DNA of 39,482 bases, from contig JAISBT010000027.1 of assembly GCA_031266055.1 (NCBI GenBank), positions 1-39,482 of the forward strand, written 5' to 3'. The notes beneath the pieces were generated by a model. The model worked only from the letters and a program-made list of their open reading frames with translations, had not been told where the DNA came from and did not search any database. Of this stretch, positions 18,245 to 26,012 are shown piece by piece (position 1 is the stretch's first letter; each line of letters opens with the position of its first letter). Made by a program: the position numbers and the translations under genes. The DNA is from Deltaproteobacteria bacterium. GTDB lineage: Bacteria; Desulfobacterota; Desulfovibrionia; Desulfovibrionales; Desulfovibrionaceae.

Positions 18245-19564
18245 ATGCCTATGTTCACCAAGCAGGACGCGCTTGATTATCACGCCAAAATCCGCCCGGG
18301 CAAGCTTGAAGTCATGCCCATCAAACCTTTCCGCAACCAGAAAGACCTCTCCCTTGCCTACAGCCCTGGGGTCGCCGAAGCCTGCAACGCCATCCGGGAC
18401 AACCCGGAGGACGCCTATGCCTATACCGGGAAGGGCAACCTGGTGGGCGTGGTTTCCAACGGCACCGCGGTGCTCGGCCTGGGCAACATCGGCCCCCTGG
18501 CCGGCAAACCGGTCATGGAGGGCAAAGGCCTGCTCTTCAAAATATTCGCCGATGTGGATGCTTACGACATCAACATAGCCGAAAAAGACCCGGACAAACT
18601 CTGCGATATTGTAGCCGCCCTGGAACCGACCTTCGGAGGCATCAACCTTGAAGACATCAAGGCTCCGGAATGCTTCCACGTGGAATCCACGCTCAAAAAA
18701 CGCATGGCCATACCCGTATTCCATGACGACCAGCACGGTACCGCCATCATTTCCCTGGCGGCCATGCTGAATGCCCTGAGCATAACGGGAAAGGACATAG
18801 CGAATTTACGCATAGTCATCTCCGGGGCCGGCGCCGCCGCTGTCGCCTGCGCCCGCCTCTACCGCAGCGTGGGCGTGGATCCCGAAAACATAGCCATGTT
18901 TGATTCCCGGGGGCATATCAACAATCTGCGTACCGGGCTGAACCCGGAAAAGCAGGAGTTTGCCGGCAAAGCGCATTATTCCTCGCTTGCGGAAGCCATG
19001 CGGGGGGCCGACTGCTTTTTGGGCGTTTCCGCGGCGGGCATTGTGAGCAAGGATATGGTCGGGAGCATGAGTAAAAACTGCCCGGTCATCTTTGCCTGCG
19101 CCAATCCTGACCCGGAAATCACCTATGCCGACGCCAAGGAAGCCCGGCCGGATGCGATAGTGGCCACCGGCAGATCCGACTTCCCCAACCAGGTCAACAA
19201 TGTGCTCGGCTTTCCGAGTATTTTCAGAGGCGCCCTGGACGTACGCGCCACCGGCATTACCGAAGGCATGAAAATCGCGGCGGCCATGGCTATTGCCCAA
19301 CTGGCCAAGGAACCGGTGCCGGATTACGTTCTTGAGGCTTACGGCGTGAAAGAGTTGAAATTCGGGCTGGACTACATGCTCCCCAAGGCTCTGGATCTGC
19401 GGCTTGTGGAATGGGTCGCGGGCGCGGTGGTGCAGGCGGCCATGCGGGAAGGCGTTGCCGGGAACCCCATCAACGATCTTGAAGCCTATAAAAAACAGAT
19501 CCGGGAACGCCTCCAGGCTTCCCACGCCCGCATGGAAGGGCTGTTGAAAGCCTACGGTTTATAA
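18245..19564 (+). CDS. NAD(P)-dependent malic enzyme (short bacterial form)
   Basis: A 439-residue enzyme that decarboxylates malate oxidatively to pyruvate, or the reverse. It is the small form, without a phosphotransacetylase domain. Motifs are [34 protein letters not shown] (malate/NAD site), [20 protein letters not shown] (metal site) and the Rossmann loop [14 protein letters not shown]. The ORF opens at 18227, but the ATG at 18245 has GGAGG 5 nt upstream and matches the family N-terminus. It follows the kinase gene by 35 bp without a terminator. It ends 12 bp before a perfect 16-bp terminator hairpin, so it may be read from the kinase transcript as well as its own promoter. It links C4 acids to pyruvate metabolism. 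Confidence 0.95.
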   Translation: MPMFTKQDALDYHAKIRPGKLEVMPIKPFRNQKDLSLAYSPGVAEACNAIRDNPEDAYAYTGKGNLVGVVSNGTAVLGLGNIGPLAGKPVMEGKGLLFKIFADVDAYDINIAEKDPDKLCDIVAALEPTFGGINLEDIKAPECFHVESTLKKRMAIPVFHDDQHGTAIISLAAMLNALSITGKDIANLRIVISGAGAAAVACARLYRSVGVDPENIAMFDSRGHINNLRTGLNPEKQEFAGKAHYSSLAEAMRGADCFLGVSAAGIVSKDMVGSMSKNCPVIFACANPDPEITYADAKEARPDAIVATGRSDFPNQVNNVLGFPSIFRGALDVRATGITEGMKIAAAMAIAQLAKEPVPDYVLEAYGVKELKFGLDYMLPKALDLRLVEWVAGAVVQAAMREGVAGNPINDLEAYKKQIRERLQASHARMEGLLKAYGL

Positions 19565-19576
19565 TCCGATTCCAAT

Positions 19577-19611
19577 ACTCCAGCGGTTGCGCGGCGCGCA
19601 ACCGCTGGAGT
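19577..19611 (+). terminator. Perfect terminator hairpin after malic enzyme
   Basis: ACTCCAGCGGTTGCGC-ggc-GCGCAACCGCTGGAGT, a 16-bp perfect stem with a 3-nt loop followed by TTATAAAA. It separates the malic enzyme from the ferredoxin operon. Confidence 0.8.
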
Positions 19612-19644
19612 TTATAAAACACATCCTCCCGGTGGCTTAAATCA

Positions 19645-19794
19645 ATGGATCTTGTCGTTTTTCTCGCGGGCCTGGCCATAACTGTAGGAGTGCTCCTGCG
19701 TCTGCAAAAAAAGATCAACGCGGAATATACTCCGCGCGAACAGCCGCGGGATCTTCAAAAAACAGCCGTGCGACCTCCGGATGACCGCCCCTGA
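19645..19794 (+). CDS. 49-residue single-pass membrane protein
   Basis: Too short for the ORF track. It reads MDLVVFLAGLAITVGVLLRL, then a basic and polar tail (QKKINAEYTPREQ ... PPDDRP). One TM helix at residues 3-19, with the tail probably cytoplasmic. It overlaps the start of the membrane ferredoxin by 14 nt in another frame, which supports real translation and coupling. It may be a small partner subunit of the ferredoxin protein (inference). No strong ribosome site is visible before the ATG. I recognise no family. Confidence 0.55.
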   Translation: MDLVVFLAGLAITVGVLLRLQKKINAEYTPREQPRDLQKTAVRPPDDRP

Positions 19795-20821
19795 ACGCAT
19801 GCGCTTACTGCGGGTCTGCATCCAGACCCTGGCGGCCGCGCTGTTTATAGCGGCTCTCTGGGATTTTTATCAATATTTCAACTGGGCTTCCTACAACGGC
19901 CCTGGGGAAGGGCCGCCCTTTTACCCCCGCCCCGCGCTGTTGGAAGCTTTTTTGCCGGCCAGCGCCCTTGCGGCCGCAAAAAACTTTTTTTCCGGGTATG
20001 GCTTTGATTCCGTCCACCCGGCGGGATTAACCGTCTTTTTTGCGGCCGTACTCATCTCTTTGACGGCCCGCAAAAGCTTTTGCGGCTATCTTTGCCCGGC
20101 CGGACTGCTGTGCGAACTCCTGAGCCGTCTGGGCGCAAGCGCGGACAAAAAGCTGGGATCGCCTCTGGGCTTGCCCCGACGCCCCGGCAAGTTGATTTCG
20201 CTGCTCATCTCCTGCCCGAAATATATTCTGCTGGCCGGTATCCTCTGGGTGATTTTCGCGCGTCTGTCGCCGGAAGACCTCCGGGCTTTCCTGGACAGCC
20301 CCTACAATAAAACTCTGGACAGCAGAATATGGCTCTTTTTTACCCAACCCTCACAAGAGGCCCTGATCGGCCTGGGAGTGATTTTTGCAGGCTCCATACT
20401 GACGCCGGGGTTCTGGTGCCGGGGGTTCTGCCCTTACGGCGCGCTGCTGGGGCTTTTTTCCTTTTTGTCTCCTTTGGCCGTGCGGCGGGATAAAACAAAC
20501 TGCACTTACTGCCGCCGCTGTACCCGCGCCTGCCCGGCGAGAATTGCGGTACATGAAGCCGCCCGCGTGAGCAGCCCGGAATGCCGGGGCTGCCTTGAAT
20601 GCGTTGCGGCCTGTCCGGTTGAAGGCTGCCTGAAAGTCCAGGCCGGATACCGGAGCGAAAAGAAACGCTTGCGCCGCGCTCCTGTATGGCTCATCCCCCT
20701 GCTCTGCGTGGCGGCCATGGGCGCGGCTTATTTTCTTGCCCTGTACAGCGGGCACTGGCACAGCCAAATGACGCCCCTGGAATTGAAAACACTGCACCGG
20801 GATATCTTTATGCCGAATTGA
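19781..20821 (+). CDS. Membrane-bound 4Fe-4S polyferredoxin, NapH/NosR-like
   Basis: A 346-residue inner-membrane electron-transfer protein with about five TM helices. Two CxxxCP loops at helix ends are typical of NapH, NosR and MauN proteins: FCGYLCPAG (near residue 105) and FWCRGFCPYG (near 215). Then come two cytoplasmic [4Fe-4S] sites, CTYCRRCTRACP and CRGCLECVAACP, and one last TM helix. Such proteins pass electrons between quinol and an iron-sulfur partner. No reductase gene is adjacent, so the partner is unknown. The start at 19781 overlaps the 49-residue membrane protein; the ATG at 19799 is an alternative. Family call is firm; the specific role is open. Confidence 0.88.
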   Translation: MTAPERMRLLRVCIQTLAAALFIAALWDFYQYFNWASYNGPGEGPPFYPRPALLEAFLPASALAAAKNFFSGYGFDSVHPAGLTVFFAAVLISLTARKSFCGYLCPAGLLCELLSRLGASADKKLGSPLGLPRRPGKLISLLISCPKYILLAGILWVIFARLSPEDLRAFLDSPYNKTLDSRIWLFFTQPSQEALIGLGVIFAGSILTPGFWCRGFCPYGALLGLFSFLSPLAVRRDKTNCTYCRRCTRACPARIAVHEAARVSSPECRGCLECVAACPVEGCLKVQAGYRSEKKRLRRAPVWLIPLLCVAAMGAAYFLALYSGHWHSQMTPLELKTLHRDIFMPN

Positions 20822-20867
20822 TTAAACTCTTTTCCATTCCGGCCGATGAGAGCATCAAGGAGTCAGT

Positions 20868-21545
20868 ATGAGCGTCACCGGCCTTCTTGGGCTTAGCGGA
20901 AAAACCCACCTGGAAGATATTGCGGATTCTTTTGCCTTTGATCTTTCCAAACGCATATCCGCCAGCCAAAAATTGAACAACGCCAAGGAAGCGGACGCTC
21001 TTGACCCGGAAAACTCCGCCGCCCGAGAAGAAAAGTTCGGGCAGTTGCGCAGGCTGGAGCAGGCCCTCGGCGGCGTCGTGAATTATATGGCTGAAACTCA
21101 TGGGGAAAAAGCCGCCGGCGTTATGCTCGGGCTGGTTTATAAACGCCTGGGGCAGGACGAAATTACCGAGGAGAATCTGGGTAACGCCTTTCTGGATGTA
21201 ACCCGTTTCATTGACGCCAACTTCGGTTTCGCCGAGGGCGACGCTTTTATGGCGGAGCTTAACGGCAGCCTTAATGCGGCCATGAATGATTTTTTCGACA
21301 ACGGTCTGAATGAGCGCTTTATGGCGGCGCCGGCCGGTTGGGACAGCGCTGCCGCGGGCGTGAGTCCGGAAGGGCTGCGGGATAAGCTGACGGCTGAAGC
21401 CGCCCGCTATGCCGAATCCGTATTATCCATGCTCAAGGAAGCCCGTGCCGGGCAGCCTGAAAAATCCAATCCCGGAATTATGGACTATGTTCAATCCCGG
21501 CAAAGTTATACTTTGCGGGGTGTCATGCTGAATGCTTCGGTTTGA
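20868..21545 (+). CDS. Conserved-looking protein of unknown function
   Basis: A 225-residue soluble, acidic, mostly helical protein that I do not recognise. It has no signal peptide, TM segment or cysteine. Residues 45-75 could form a short coiled coil (AAREEKFGQLRRLEQALGG). The middle has VTRFIDANFGFAEGDAFMAELNGSLNAAM in pieces that suggest packed helices. AAGGAG lies just before the ATG, and it follows the ferredoxin gene by 46 bp with no terminator between, so it is probably in that operon. A hairpin lies 56 bp after its stop. Codon use is like its neighbours. Confidence 0.75.
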   Translation: MSVTGLLGLSGKTHLEDIADSFAFDLSKRISASQKLNNAKEADALDPENSAAREEKFGQLRRLEQALGGVVNYMAETHGEKAAGVMLGLVYKRLGQDEITEENLGNAFLDVTRFIDANFGFAEGDAFMAELNGSLNAAMNDFFDNGLNERFMAAPAGWDSAAAGVSPEGLRDKLTAEAARYAESVLSMLKEARAGQPEKSNPGIMDYVQSRQSYTLRGVMLNASV

Positions 21546-21601
21546 AAAATTTGAACCGCGTATAGCGGCACAAAAATATACGGCTGAGGGGGTAACAGCA
21601 T

Positions 21602-21635
21602 AAAGTCCGCCAAGAGTAAACTTTTGGCGGACTTT
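21602..21635 (+). terminator. Hairpin after the ferredoxin operon
   Basis: AAAGTCCGCCAA and TTGGCGGACTTT form a perfect 12-bp stem that can extend through GAGT/ACTT. It is joined directly to the AGAGC...GCTCT repeat hairpin that follows. Confidence 0.65.
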
Positions 21636-21671
21636 AGAGCGTTTTATACATTTTCAATGTTAAAATGCTCT
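21636..21671. repeat. AGAGC...GCTCT hairpin repeat, copy 3
   Basis: AGAGCGTTTTATACATTTTC-AATGTTAAAATGCTCT folds as outer stem AGAGCGTTTT/AAAATGCTCT and inner stem ACATT/AATGT. It is the same hairpin as at 136, 7547, 22806 and 30878, but the single unit, without the other modules. Confidence 0.85.
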
Positions 21672-21738
21672 ACTTCTGTACATTTTCTTCTATTGATGCT
21701 GCAAGCTGATCAAATTCGAACTGCAAAGGAGAAGGACG

Positions 21739-22515
21739 GTGAATAAGCTTTTGTTTTCCTCGGTCATGTGCCTTGCTTTTTTCACCTTTTGCTGCCCTGC
21801 CGCCCAAGCTGCGCCCGAAATTGATCCCTCGGTGTTCAACGGTCGCTGGATGACGGATCTACAGGCCACCGGGGTATTTCGAGAACAGCTTGGCCTTGGC
21901 GGCTTCTCCGCTGACATGATTGTCCATCTCACGGAGGAACGCTGGTGGGATGTAAATTTTGAATCTTCAACCATGACGGAAAACCGGAACAAATACATAA
22001 TACGGGATATTCCAATTGAATTTGAAATCCGATCCGGACAAATTCATATAGCCCGGAAAGACAAACAGCTTGGCAGCCAGATTTGTACCTGGAAAGCCAG
22101 GGACAATGACACGGTTGAATTTGTCTGCCGGGGTGATACAGAGTGGGAGCTTGTCCTGGTTCGCGACATACAGAAAAATTATAGCGGGATCTGGGGGATA
22201 TCCGATGTAGACGCTGTTATCCGCGAGTTTGCAAAGGGCGCTGATGCAGACGGGCAGGAAGAAATGCGGGAGATTTTGCAAAATACCCGGCTGACGTTGG
22301 ACTTCGACAAAGAGAGACTGGACTGGAATCTATCCGAGTTTGGAGGCGGATATTTTACAGTGACTATCCGGGGGAGAAACGAACGGGCGCTTTTAGTCCC
22401 CAGTTTGCGTGCAAATGTTGAAACATGGATTACCATCATCTTTGAAGACCAAGACAATATATCATATACCACGGACTATGGCTTTTCCGCCCGCCTGATG
22501 CGCATCAAGGAATAA
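21739..22515 (+). CDS. Exported protein of unknown function with two similar halves
   Basis: A 258-residue protein with a signal peptide (MNKLLFSSVMCLAFFTFCCPAAQAA). The mature part seems to have two beta-rich repeats of a lipocalin/DUF-like kind. One begins FNGRWMTDLQATGVF and the other YSGIWGISDVDAVIREF; each starts with a Gly-x-Trp and goes on with alternating hydrophobic strands. I recognise no named family. GTG start, with AAGGAG and GAAGGA upstream. It stands alone on the plus strand and ends 48 bp from a convergent short ORF. Probably periplasmic. Confidence 0.7.
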   Translation: MNKLLFSSVMCLAFFTFCCPAAQAAPEIDPSVFNGRWMTDLQATGVFREQLGLGGFSADMIVHLTEERWWDVNFESSTMTENRNKYIIRDIPIEFEIRSGQIHIARKDKQLGSQICTWKARDNDTVEFVCRGDTEWELVLVRDIQKNYSGIWGISDVDAVIREFAKGADADGQEEMREILQNTRLTLDFDKERLDWNLSEFGGGYFTVTIRGRNERALLVPSLRANVETWITIIFEDQDNISYTTDYGFSARLMRIKE

Positions 22516-22563
22516 CTGAAGCCACAGGAGTGTGCATAAGACTGTGATTTGCCGGACAAGGCG

Positions 22564-22755
22564 CTATCCCCGGCTTTCTCTATACGCTTTGGCTTTTTGG
22601 GAAAGTTCGCCCAATGTCATCCCCTCAAAAAGTTTTTCACTCCATTTTGTGTAGTCGAAAGGGTTTCGTTGGATAAGGGCGATAAATTTTTTGGCTTCGA
22701 CAAGTCCAAGTTTTTCAATGAGCGCGTTCATCCCTTCATCTTGACGGCGAAGCAA
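22564..22755 (-). CDS. Short conserved protein with truncated or repeat-derived 5' end
   Basis: The likely product is about 63 residues: GMNALIEKLGLVEAKKFIALIQ, then NPFDYTKWSEKLFEGMTLGELSQKAKAYRE. This resembles a widespread small-protein family in which an ALI.ELG..EA.RFI helix precedes DYTKW; some members sit beside toxin-like genes. The ORF track extends it to 22845, but that extension is repeat DNA. I favour the TTG at 22755, with AAGG 5 nt before it, giving MLRRQDEGMNAL; the ATG at 22731 is the other choice. The TTG and its ribosome site fall in a 39-bp module also found at 27283, so the repeat may have replaced the original start. Function unknown; no partner gene adjacent. Confidence 0.5.
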   Translation of the reverse strand: MLRRQDEGMNALIEKLGLVEAKKFIALIQRNPFDYTKWSEKLFEGMTLGELSQKAKAYRESRG

Positions 22756-22840
22756 GTTCGCCTTGCGATAATTTCGCGGCAAGGATTTGCATGGCAAACC
22801 CTTGCAGAGCGGCTCGACATTTTCAATGTCAAACCGCTCT
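22752..22840. repeat. Repeat modules: CAAGTTCGCC... unit plus AGAGC hairpin, copy 4
   Basis: A 39-bp stretch beginning CAAGTTCGCCTTGCGATAAT is identical to 27283-27321. The hairpin at 22806-22840 is AGAGCGG...CCGCTCT outside and GACATT/AATGTC inside. Compared with the other copies, GG and CC have changed together, which keeps the stem. It ends 23 bp after the stop of the Slam gene. Confidence 0.85.
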
Positions 22841-22862
22841 AACAACGTGAAACGGCATTACT

Positions 22863-24290
22863 CTAAAATCTGATGTTGACCATCAGATTCAGGCGATGGC
22901 GGTCAAATCCCCGGGTCCAGATGTTGGAATCGCGCCGGATATAGCTGTATTGCAGCACCGGCGTAAGGCCCCAGGCCGTAAAGGCGCTGCTGGACAGGGA
23001 AGCGGTAAATCCCCACACGGTATCCTTACGTGTGGTTTCATCCAAGCGGTTATCTCTGGTTACATACCATTGGGGAGCCTTATAGCCGGATCTCGCGAGG
23101 CTGCCTTCCAGAAAAAGCGCGAAGCTATGGGGCAAAATCCGGTACGCCCCCAGCGCGTAGCGCCAGTTATCGCTGGCATAGGCGCGCGCCCGTGTTTCGT
23201 CCCGCAGGAATTGCGCCCCGGCCTGTACAAAGGTTCGCTCATTCAGGATGTAGCGGGGCTGGAAACGAAATCCCCAGGATTGCCCGTGCAAAAAGCTGTG
23301 CACATAGGGGTCGTCATAATCCGTCGTCCCCCAGGAAGCGCCGCCGTCCAGAATCAACGGGCCGAAATTCTGCCGCGCGTCCAGGCGCATCCCGTATTCC
23401 CGGCTGTATTCCTTCCCTCCGTACCAGCGTTTGCGGAAGGTGGGCTGCAGGCTCGCTTCGCCGCTTTCCCACAAGCGGCGCGGCCCCAGCGCCATATACA
23501 GCGTATGGTCGTCATAATCGCGCTGCTCATACATCAGGCCGTTTAAACCCACTGTGGCCCGCAACCCCCAGTCCCGGCTGATGCGCCGGAAATAATCCAG
23601 CGTGGCCCCGCCGGACAGCCCGAAGCCGCTCTTCTTCGCCTCCAGCGGGCGGCAAAGAGTTCCGAAGGTAGTGTCAATGCATTCCTCGCTGCCGCCGGAA
23701 GCCTGGCTGATATTGGAATCGGAAACCGGGGTCAGGAAAAAATCCAGGGTCCAGTCTTTCTGCCGCCGGATCAGATCCAGAAAGACCTCCACCTTTTCCA
23801 GCACCGGCGGCGGGAGGTCGCCGCCCTTGACCAGCTCGAACTGAAAGGCCGCATCTTCGTAGTTTTTATCCAGAAAGTAGGCTCTGGCCAAATCCAGGCG
23901 CACCCGGGGCAGATCCGGGTGGGTGTTGAGGATGATTTGCAGACTGGAGGCCGCCGCACGGTATTTACCTTCCCGCAGCAGGATTTGGGCCAACTGGAAC
24001 CCGGCTTCGACCCGAAAATCCTCGTTACGGGTCTTTTCCAGGACGGCGGCGTATATCTCGCGGGCCTCTTCCAGATGTCCGGCCTGCATGAGCCGCCCGG
24101 CCAGAGCCAAGGCCTCCCTTTCGGAAAGAACGCGGCTGCCCTCCTGTCCGGACGCGGCCGGAGCGGAGGGTTGGCCCGCATCTCCGGCCGCGCGGTTTAC
24201 GCCGCCTGTCCCCTCCTCCGCCCCGGCCAGGGTTGAAAGCCCCACAGCGAGGAGGCAGAGAAACAATCCGGCGGGAAAGCAGTGGGGCAT
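22863..24290 (-). CDS. Slam-type surface lipoprotein assembly modifier (DUF560)
   Basis: A 475-residue outer-membrane protein. Signal peptide at 1-24. A periplasmic TPR-like helical part (about 52-170; ALALAGRLMQAGHLEEAREIY, VRLDLARAYFLDKNYEDAAFQF in pieces) precedes a beta-barrel (about 180-475) rich in aromatic strands and ending in NIRF, the usual terminal Phe for BAM insertion. This is the layout of Neisseria Slam, which moves certain lipoproteins to the cell surface. Its start lies 4 bp after the stop of a lipoprotein gene of the expected client type, so the two are co-expressed and probably work as a pair. ATG start at 24290. Length is normal. Slam was described mainly in Proteobacteria that live on hosts; a client-Slam pair in this setting is notable. 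Confidence 0.85.
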   Translation of the reverse strand: MPHCFPAGLFLCLLAVGLSTLAGAEEGTGGVNRAAGDAGQPSAPAASGQEGSRVLSEREALALAGRLMQAGHLEEAREIYAAVLEKTRNEDFRVEAGFQLAQILLREGKYRAAASSLQIILNTHPDLPRVRLDLARAYFLDKNYEDAAFQFELVKGGDLPPPVLEKVEVFLDLIRRQKDWTLDFFLTPVSDSNISQASGGSEECIDTTFGTLCRPLEAKKSGFGLSGGATLDYFRRISRDWGLRATVGLNGLMYEQRDYDDHTLYMALGPRRLWESGEASLQPTFRKRWYGGKEYSREYGMRLDARQNFGPLILDGGASWGTTDYDDPYVHSFLHGQSWGFRFQPRYILNERTFVQAGAQFLRDETRARAYASDNWRYALGAYRILPHSFALFLEGSLARSGYKAPQWYVTRDNRLDETTRKDTVWGFTASLSSSAFTAWGLTPVLQYSYIRRDSNIWTRGFDRHRLNLMVNIRF

Positions 24291-24294
24291 GAAG

Positions 24295-25464
24295 TTACCG
24301 CTTCACCCCGAAAGCGCCGGAGATGGTGATTTCACCTTCTTCACCTGGAAGGTCGCTATAGGCTTGAAACTTGCCGACAGCCTCGCCGGCAAAGCCATCG
24401 CTACTGCCGCCTTTGTAAAATCCGCCGGCAACCTGGCCTTCCGTGAAGACTGCCGCGTCCCAGTTCCTACTGGCATCGGTAATGTTGGAAAGGCCCACCG
24501 AGAGAGAATCGTTCGACCAGTCGCCCAGCGTGGAACCGCTGACAGCCACACCGGACCAGGTGACGTCAAAGTAGTCCGGAAGACCCACAACCAGCGTTCC
24601 GGTGGTGCCGTTGACAGTCAGGCTGGCTGTCGCATCGTTGAAGAACGTATACGTGCCGAAGTCCGGGCCTTGAGCATAGTGTGAAAGCAGGGCTACCGCG
24701 TTGCCGGTGAAGGCGGCGGAGGACGGAGCGTCCAGCTTCTGCGCGTCCACGCCGCCGAAGAGAGGTTCCATGGCCAGTATATGCCCCTCGGACGTAAGCG
24801 AATGAACGCCCTCGCTGGAGACATATTCGCCCTGCCAGACTTGCTCGGCAATCCACGCGCCGAAGGTGGAATGCTCAAGGGCAACCAGATCCTTGTTCAT
24901 AATAAGCTGTGTTTTGCCGTTCCCGACTTCCCCTGTTAAATATTCTGTATGCTCAGGATCGTCCGGATCCGTGAAAATCAGTTCATGGTTATACTCGCGG
25001 GCCTCCAAGAGCGCTGGATCCCTGACGACAGCATTTATTTTGCCAATCATGTCGTCAGTAGTATCCGTCTCGCCTACTATAAGATTTCCTTGTTCAACTT
25101 CATAGAAATAGACATCCTTATCGGCGCCGGTCGCAAATTTGGCTATTTCGTTTCCTTGGTCGTTTTTAATGACGAACGAGCCGCTATCATCCAACTTGAA
25201 CCCGTCGTCATCGCCAAACGTTATTCCTTGCGCCGCTGATGCCTGCGTACCTGCTCCGGTATTCGAGTTGTCCGCCGCCACCGCCTCGCCTTTCATAGCC
25301 TCCGTAAAGCCCAAATCGGCTTTCGTCATTGCGGCGGGCAGAGAAGCGGATCCCCCTCCGCCCCCTCCGCCGCCTCCGCCGCAGGCCGCCAGAGCCAATG
25401 CGCTGCCGAGCATCAGGCAGGCCATGAAAAACCGCTTCGCCATATCCGTTCCGAAATGTTTCAT
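24295..25464 (-). CDS. Probable Slam-dependent surface lipoprotein (TbpB/HpuA-like barrel)
   Basis: A 389-residue lipoprotein. The lipobox LALAAC puts the lipidated Cys at residue 28, followed by a run of ten Gly, a flexible tether. The mature part is acidic and beta-rich, and its C-terminal half looks like the small 8-strand barrel of TbpB/HpuA-type proteins: FGTYTFFNDATASLTVNG, VAGGFYKGGSSDGFAGEAVGKF and a final GAFGVKR. Neisseria relatives bind host metal or heme carriers; the ligand here is unknown. The ATG at 25464 has GAGG upstream; the ORF extension to 25863 overlaps the divergent regulator. Next gene is Slam, 4 bp on. A hairpin CGGCCCG-gcgtt-CGGGCCG lies in its leader (25498-25516). 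Confidence 0.78.
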   Translation of the reverse strand: MKHFGTDMAKRFFMACLMLGSALALAACGGGGGGGGGGSASLPAAMTKADLGFTEAMKGEAVAADNSNTGAGTQASAAQGITFGDDDGFKLDDSGSFVIKNDQGNEIAKFATGADKDVYFYEVEQGNLIVGETDTTDDMIGKINAVVRDPALLEAREYNHELIFTDPDDPEHTEYLTGEVGNGKTQLIMNKDLVALEHSTFGAWIAEQVWQGEYVSSEGVHSLTSEGHILAMEPLFGGVDAQKLDAPSSAAFTGNAVALLSHYAQGPDFGTYTFFNDATASLTVNGTTGTLVVGLPDYFDVTWSGVAVSGSTLGDWSNDSLSVGLSNITDASRNWDAAVFTEGQVAGGFYKGGSSDGFAGEAVGKFQAYSDLPGEEGEITISGAFGVKR

Positions 25465-25644
25465 CTCGTCCTCTCCTTCTGGTTGAGTTGCCTTGCGCGG
25501 CCCGGCGTTCGGGCCGCCTTGAAACGGTGAAAAATGCGTTACAAAAACCGATACATCCTTTTTTATAATAAAACAAGGCGTATAAATCCTGTAAAAAATA
25601 AAAAAATAACCTATGCTTACCTTTTCAACCGGAAAGGAAGTCCA
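25465..25644. promoter_or_regulatory. Divergent promoter region between lipoprotein-Slam and XRE gene
   Basis: A 180-bp gap, very A/T-rich on the regulator side (TATAAT at 25564-25569 on the plus strand, TATAAA at 25581) with a GC hairpin at 25498-25516 on the lipoprotein side. The XRE protein encoded to the right may bind here and control both directions. No clear operator palindrome was found. Confidence 0.5.
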
Positions 25645-25968
25645 ATGGGAGACATCAGCAAAAGCCTGGGGCAGCGCATCCGTTCCCTGCGCGCCAGCCG
25701 GGAACTTTCCCAGGACGCTCTGGCGGAAAAGGCCGGAATGAGCGTGAAGCACCTGGGAAAAATCGAACGCGGAAGCGTCAACGCCTCCATCCAATGCCTG
25801 ACCGACCTCGCCAAAGCGCTCGACCTGCCCCTGCGGGACATTCTGGAGACGGAACACGAGCAAGGAAAGGAGGAACTTCTGGCCGAGCTGGACGCCTGTC
25901 TTCCCCGTCTGTCCCTCAAGGACGTGCGCATCGTCTACCGGCTGGTCACCATCCTCGCCGGGCGCTGA
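25645..25968 (+). CDS. XRE-family transcriptional regulator
   Basis: A 107-residue DNA-binding protein. A Cro/CI helix-turn-helix fills residues 8-65: LGQRIRSLRASRELSQDALAEKAGMSVKHLGKIERG (in pieces RIRSLRASRELSQDALAE, GMSVKHLGKIERG), then LTDLAKALDLPLRDI. The last 40 residues are an acidic helix pair with no sensor domain. The ATG at 25645 has AAGGA 6 nt upstream; the longer ORF is noncoding leader. It is divergent from the surface lipoprotein-Slam pair across a shared promoter region, so it is the likely local regulator of that pair (inference). Confidence 0.88.
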   Translation: MGDISKSLGQRIRSLRASRELSQDALAEKAGMSVKHLGKIERGSVNASIQCLTDLAKALDLPLRDILETEHEQGKEELLAELDACLPRLSLKDVRIVYRLVTILAGR

Positions 25969-26012
25969 ATTCCCTTATCATTCATAAAAGTATGTTTGAT
26001 TGAGAAACGGTA

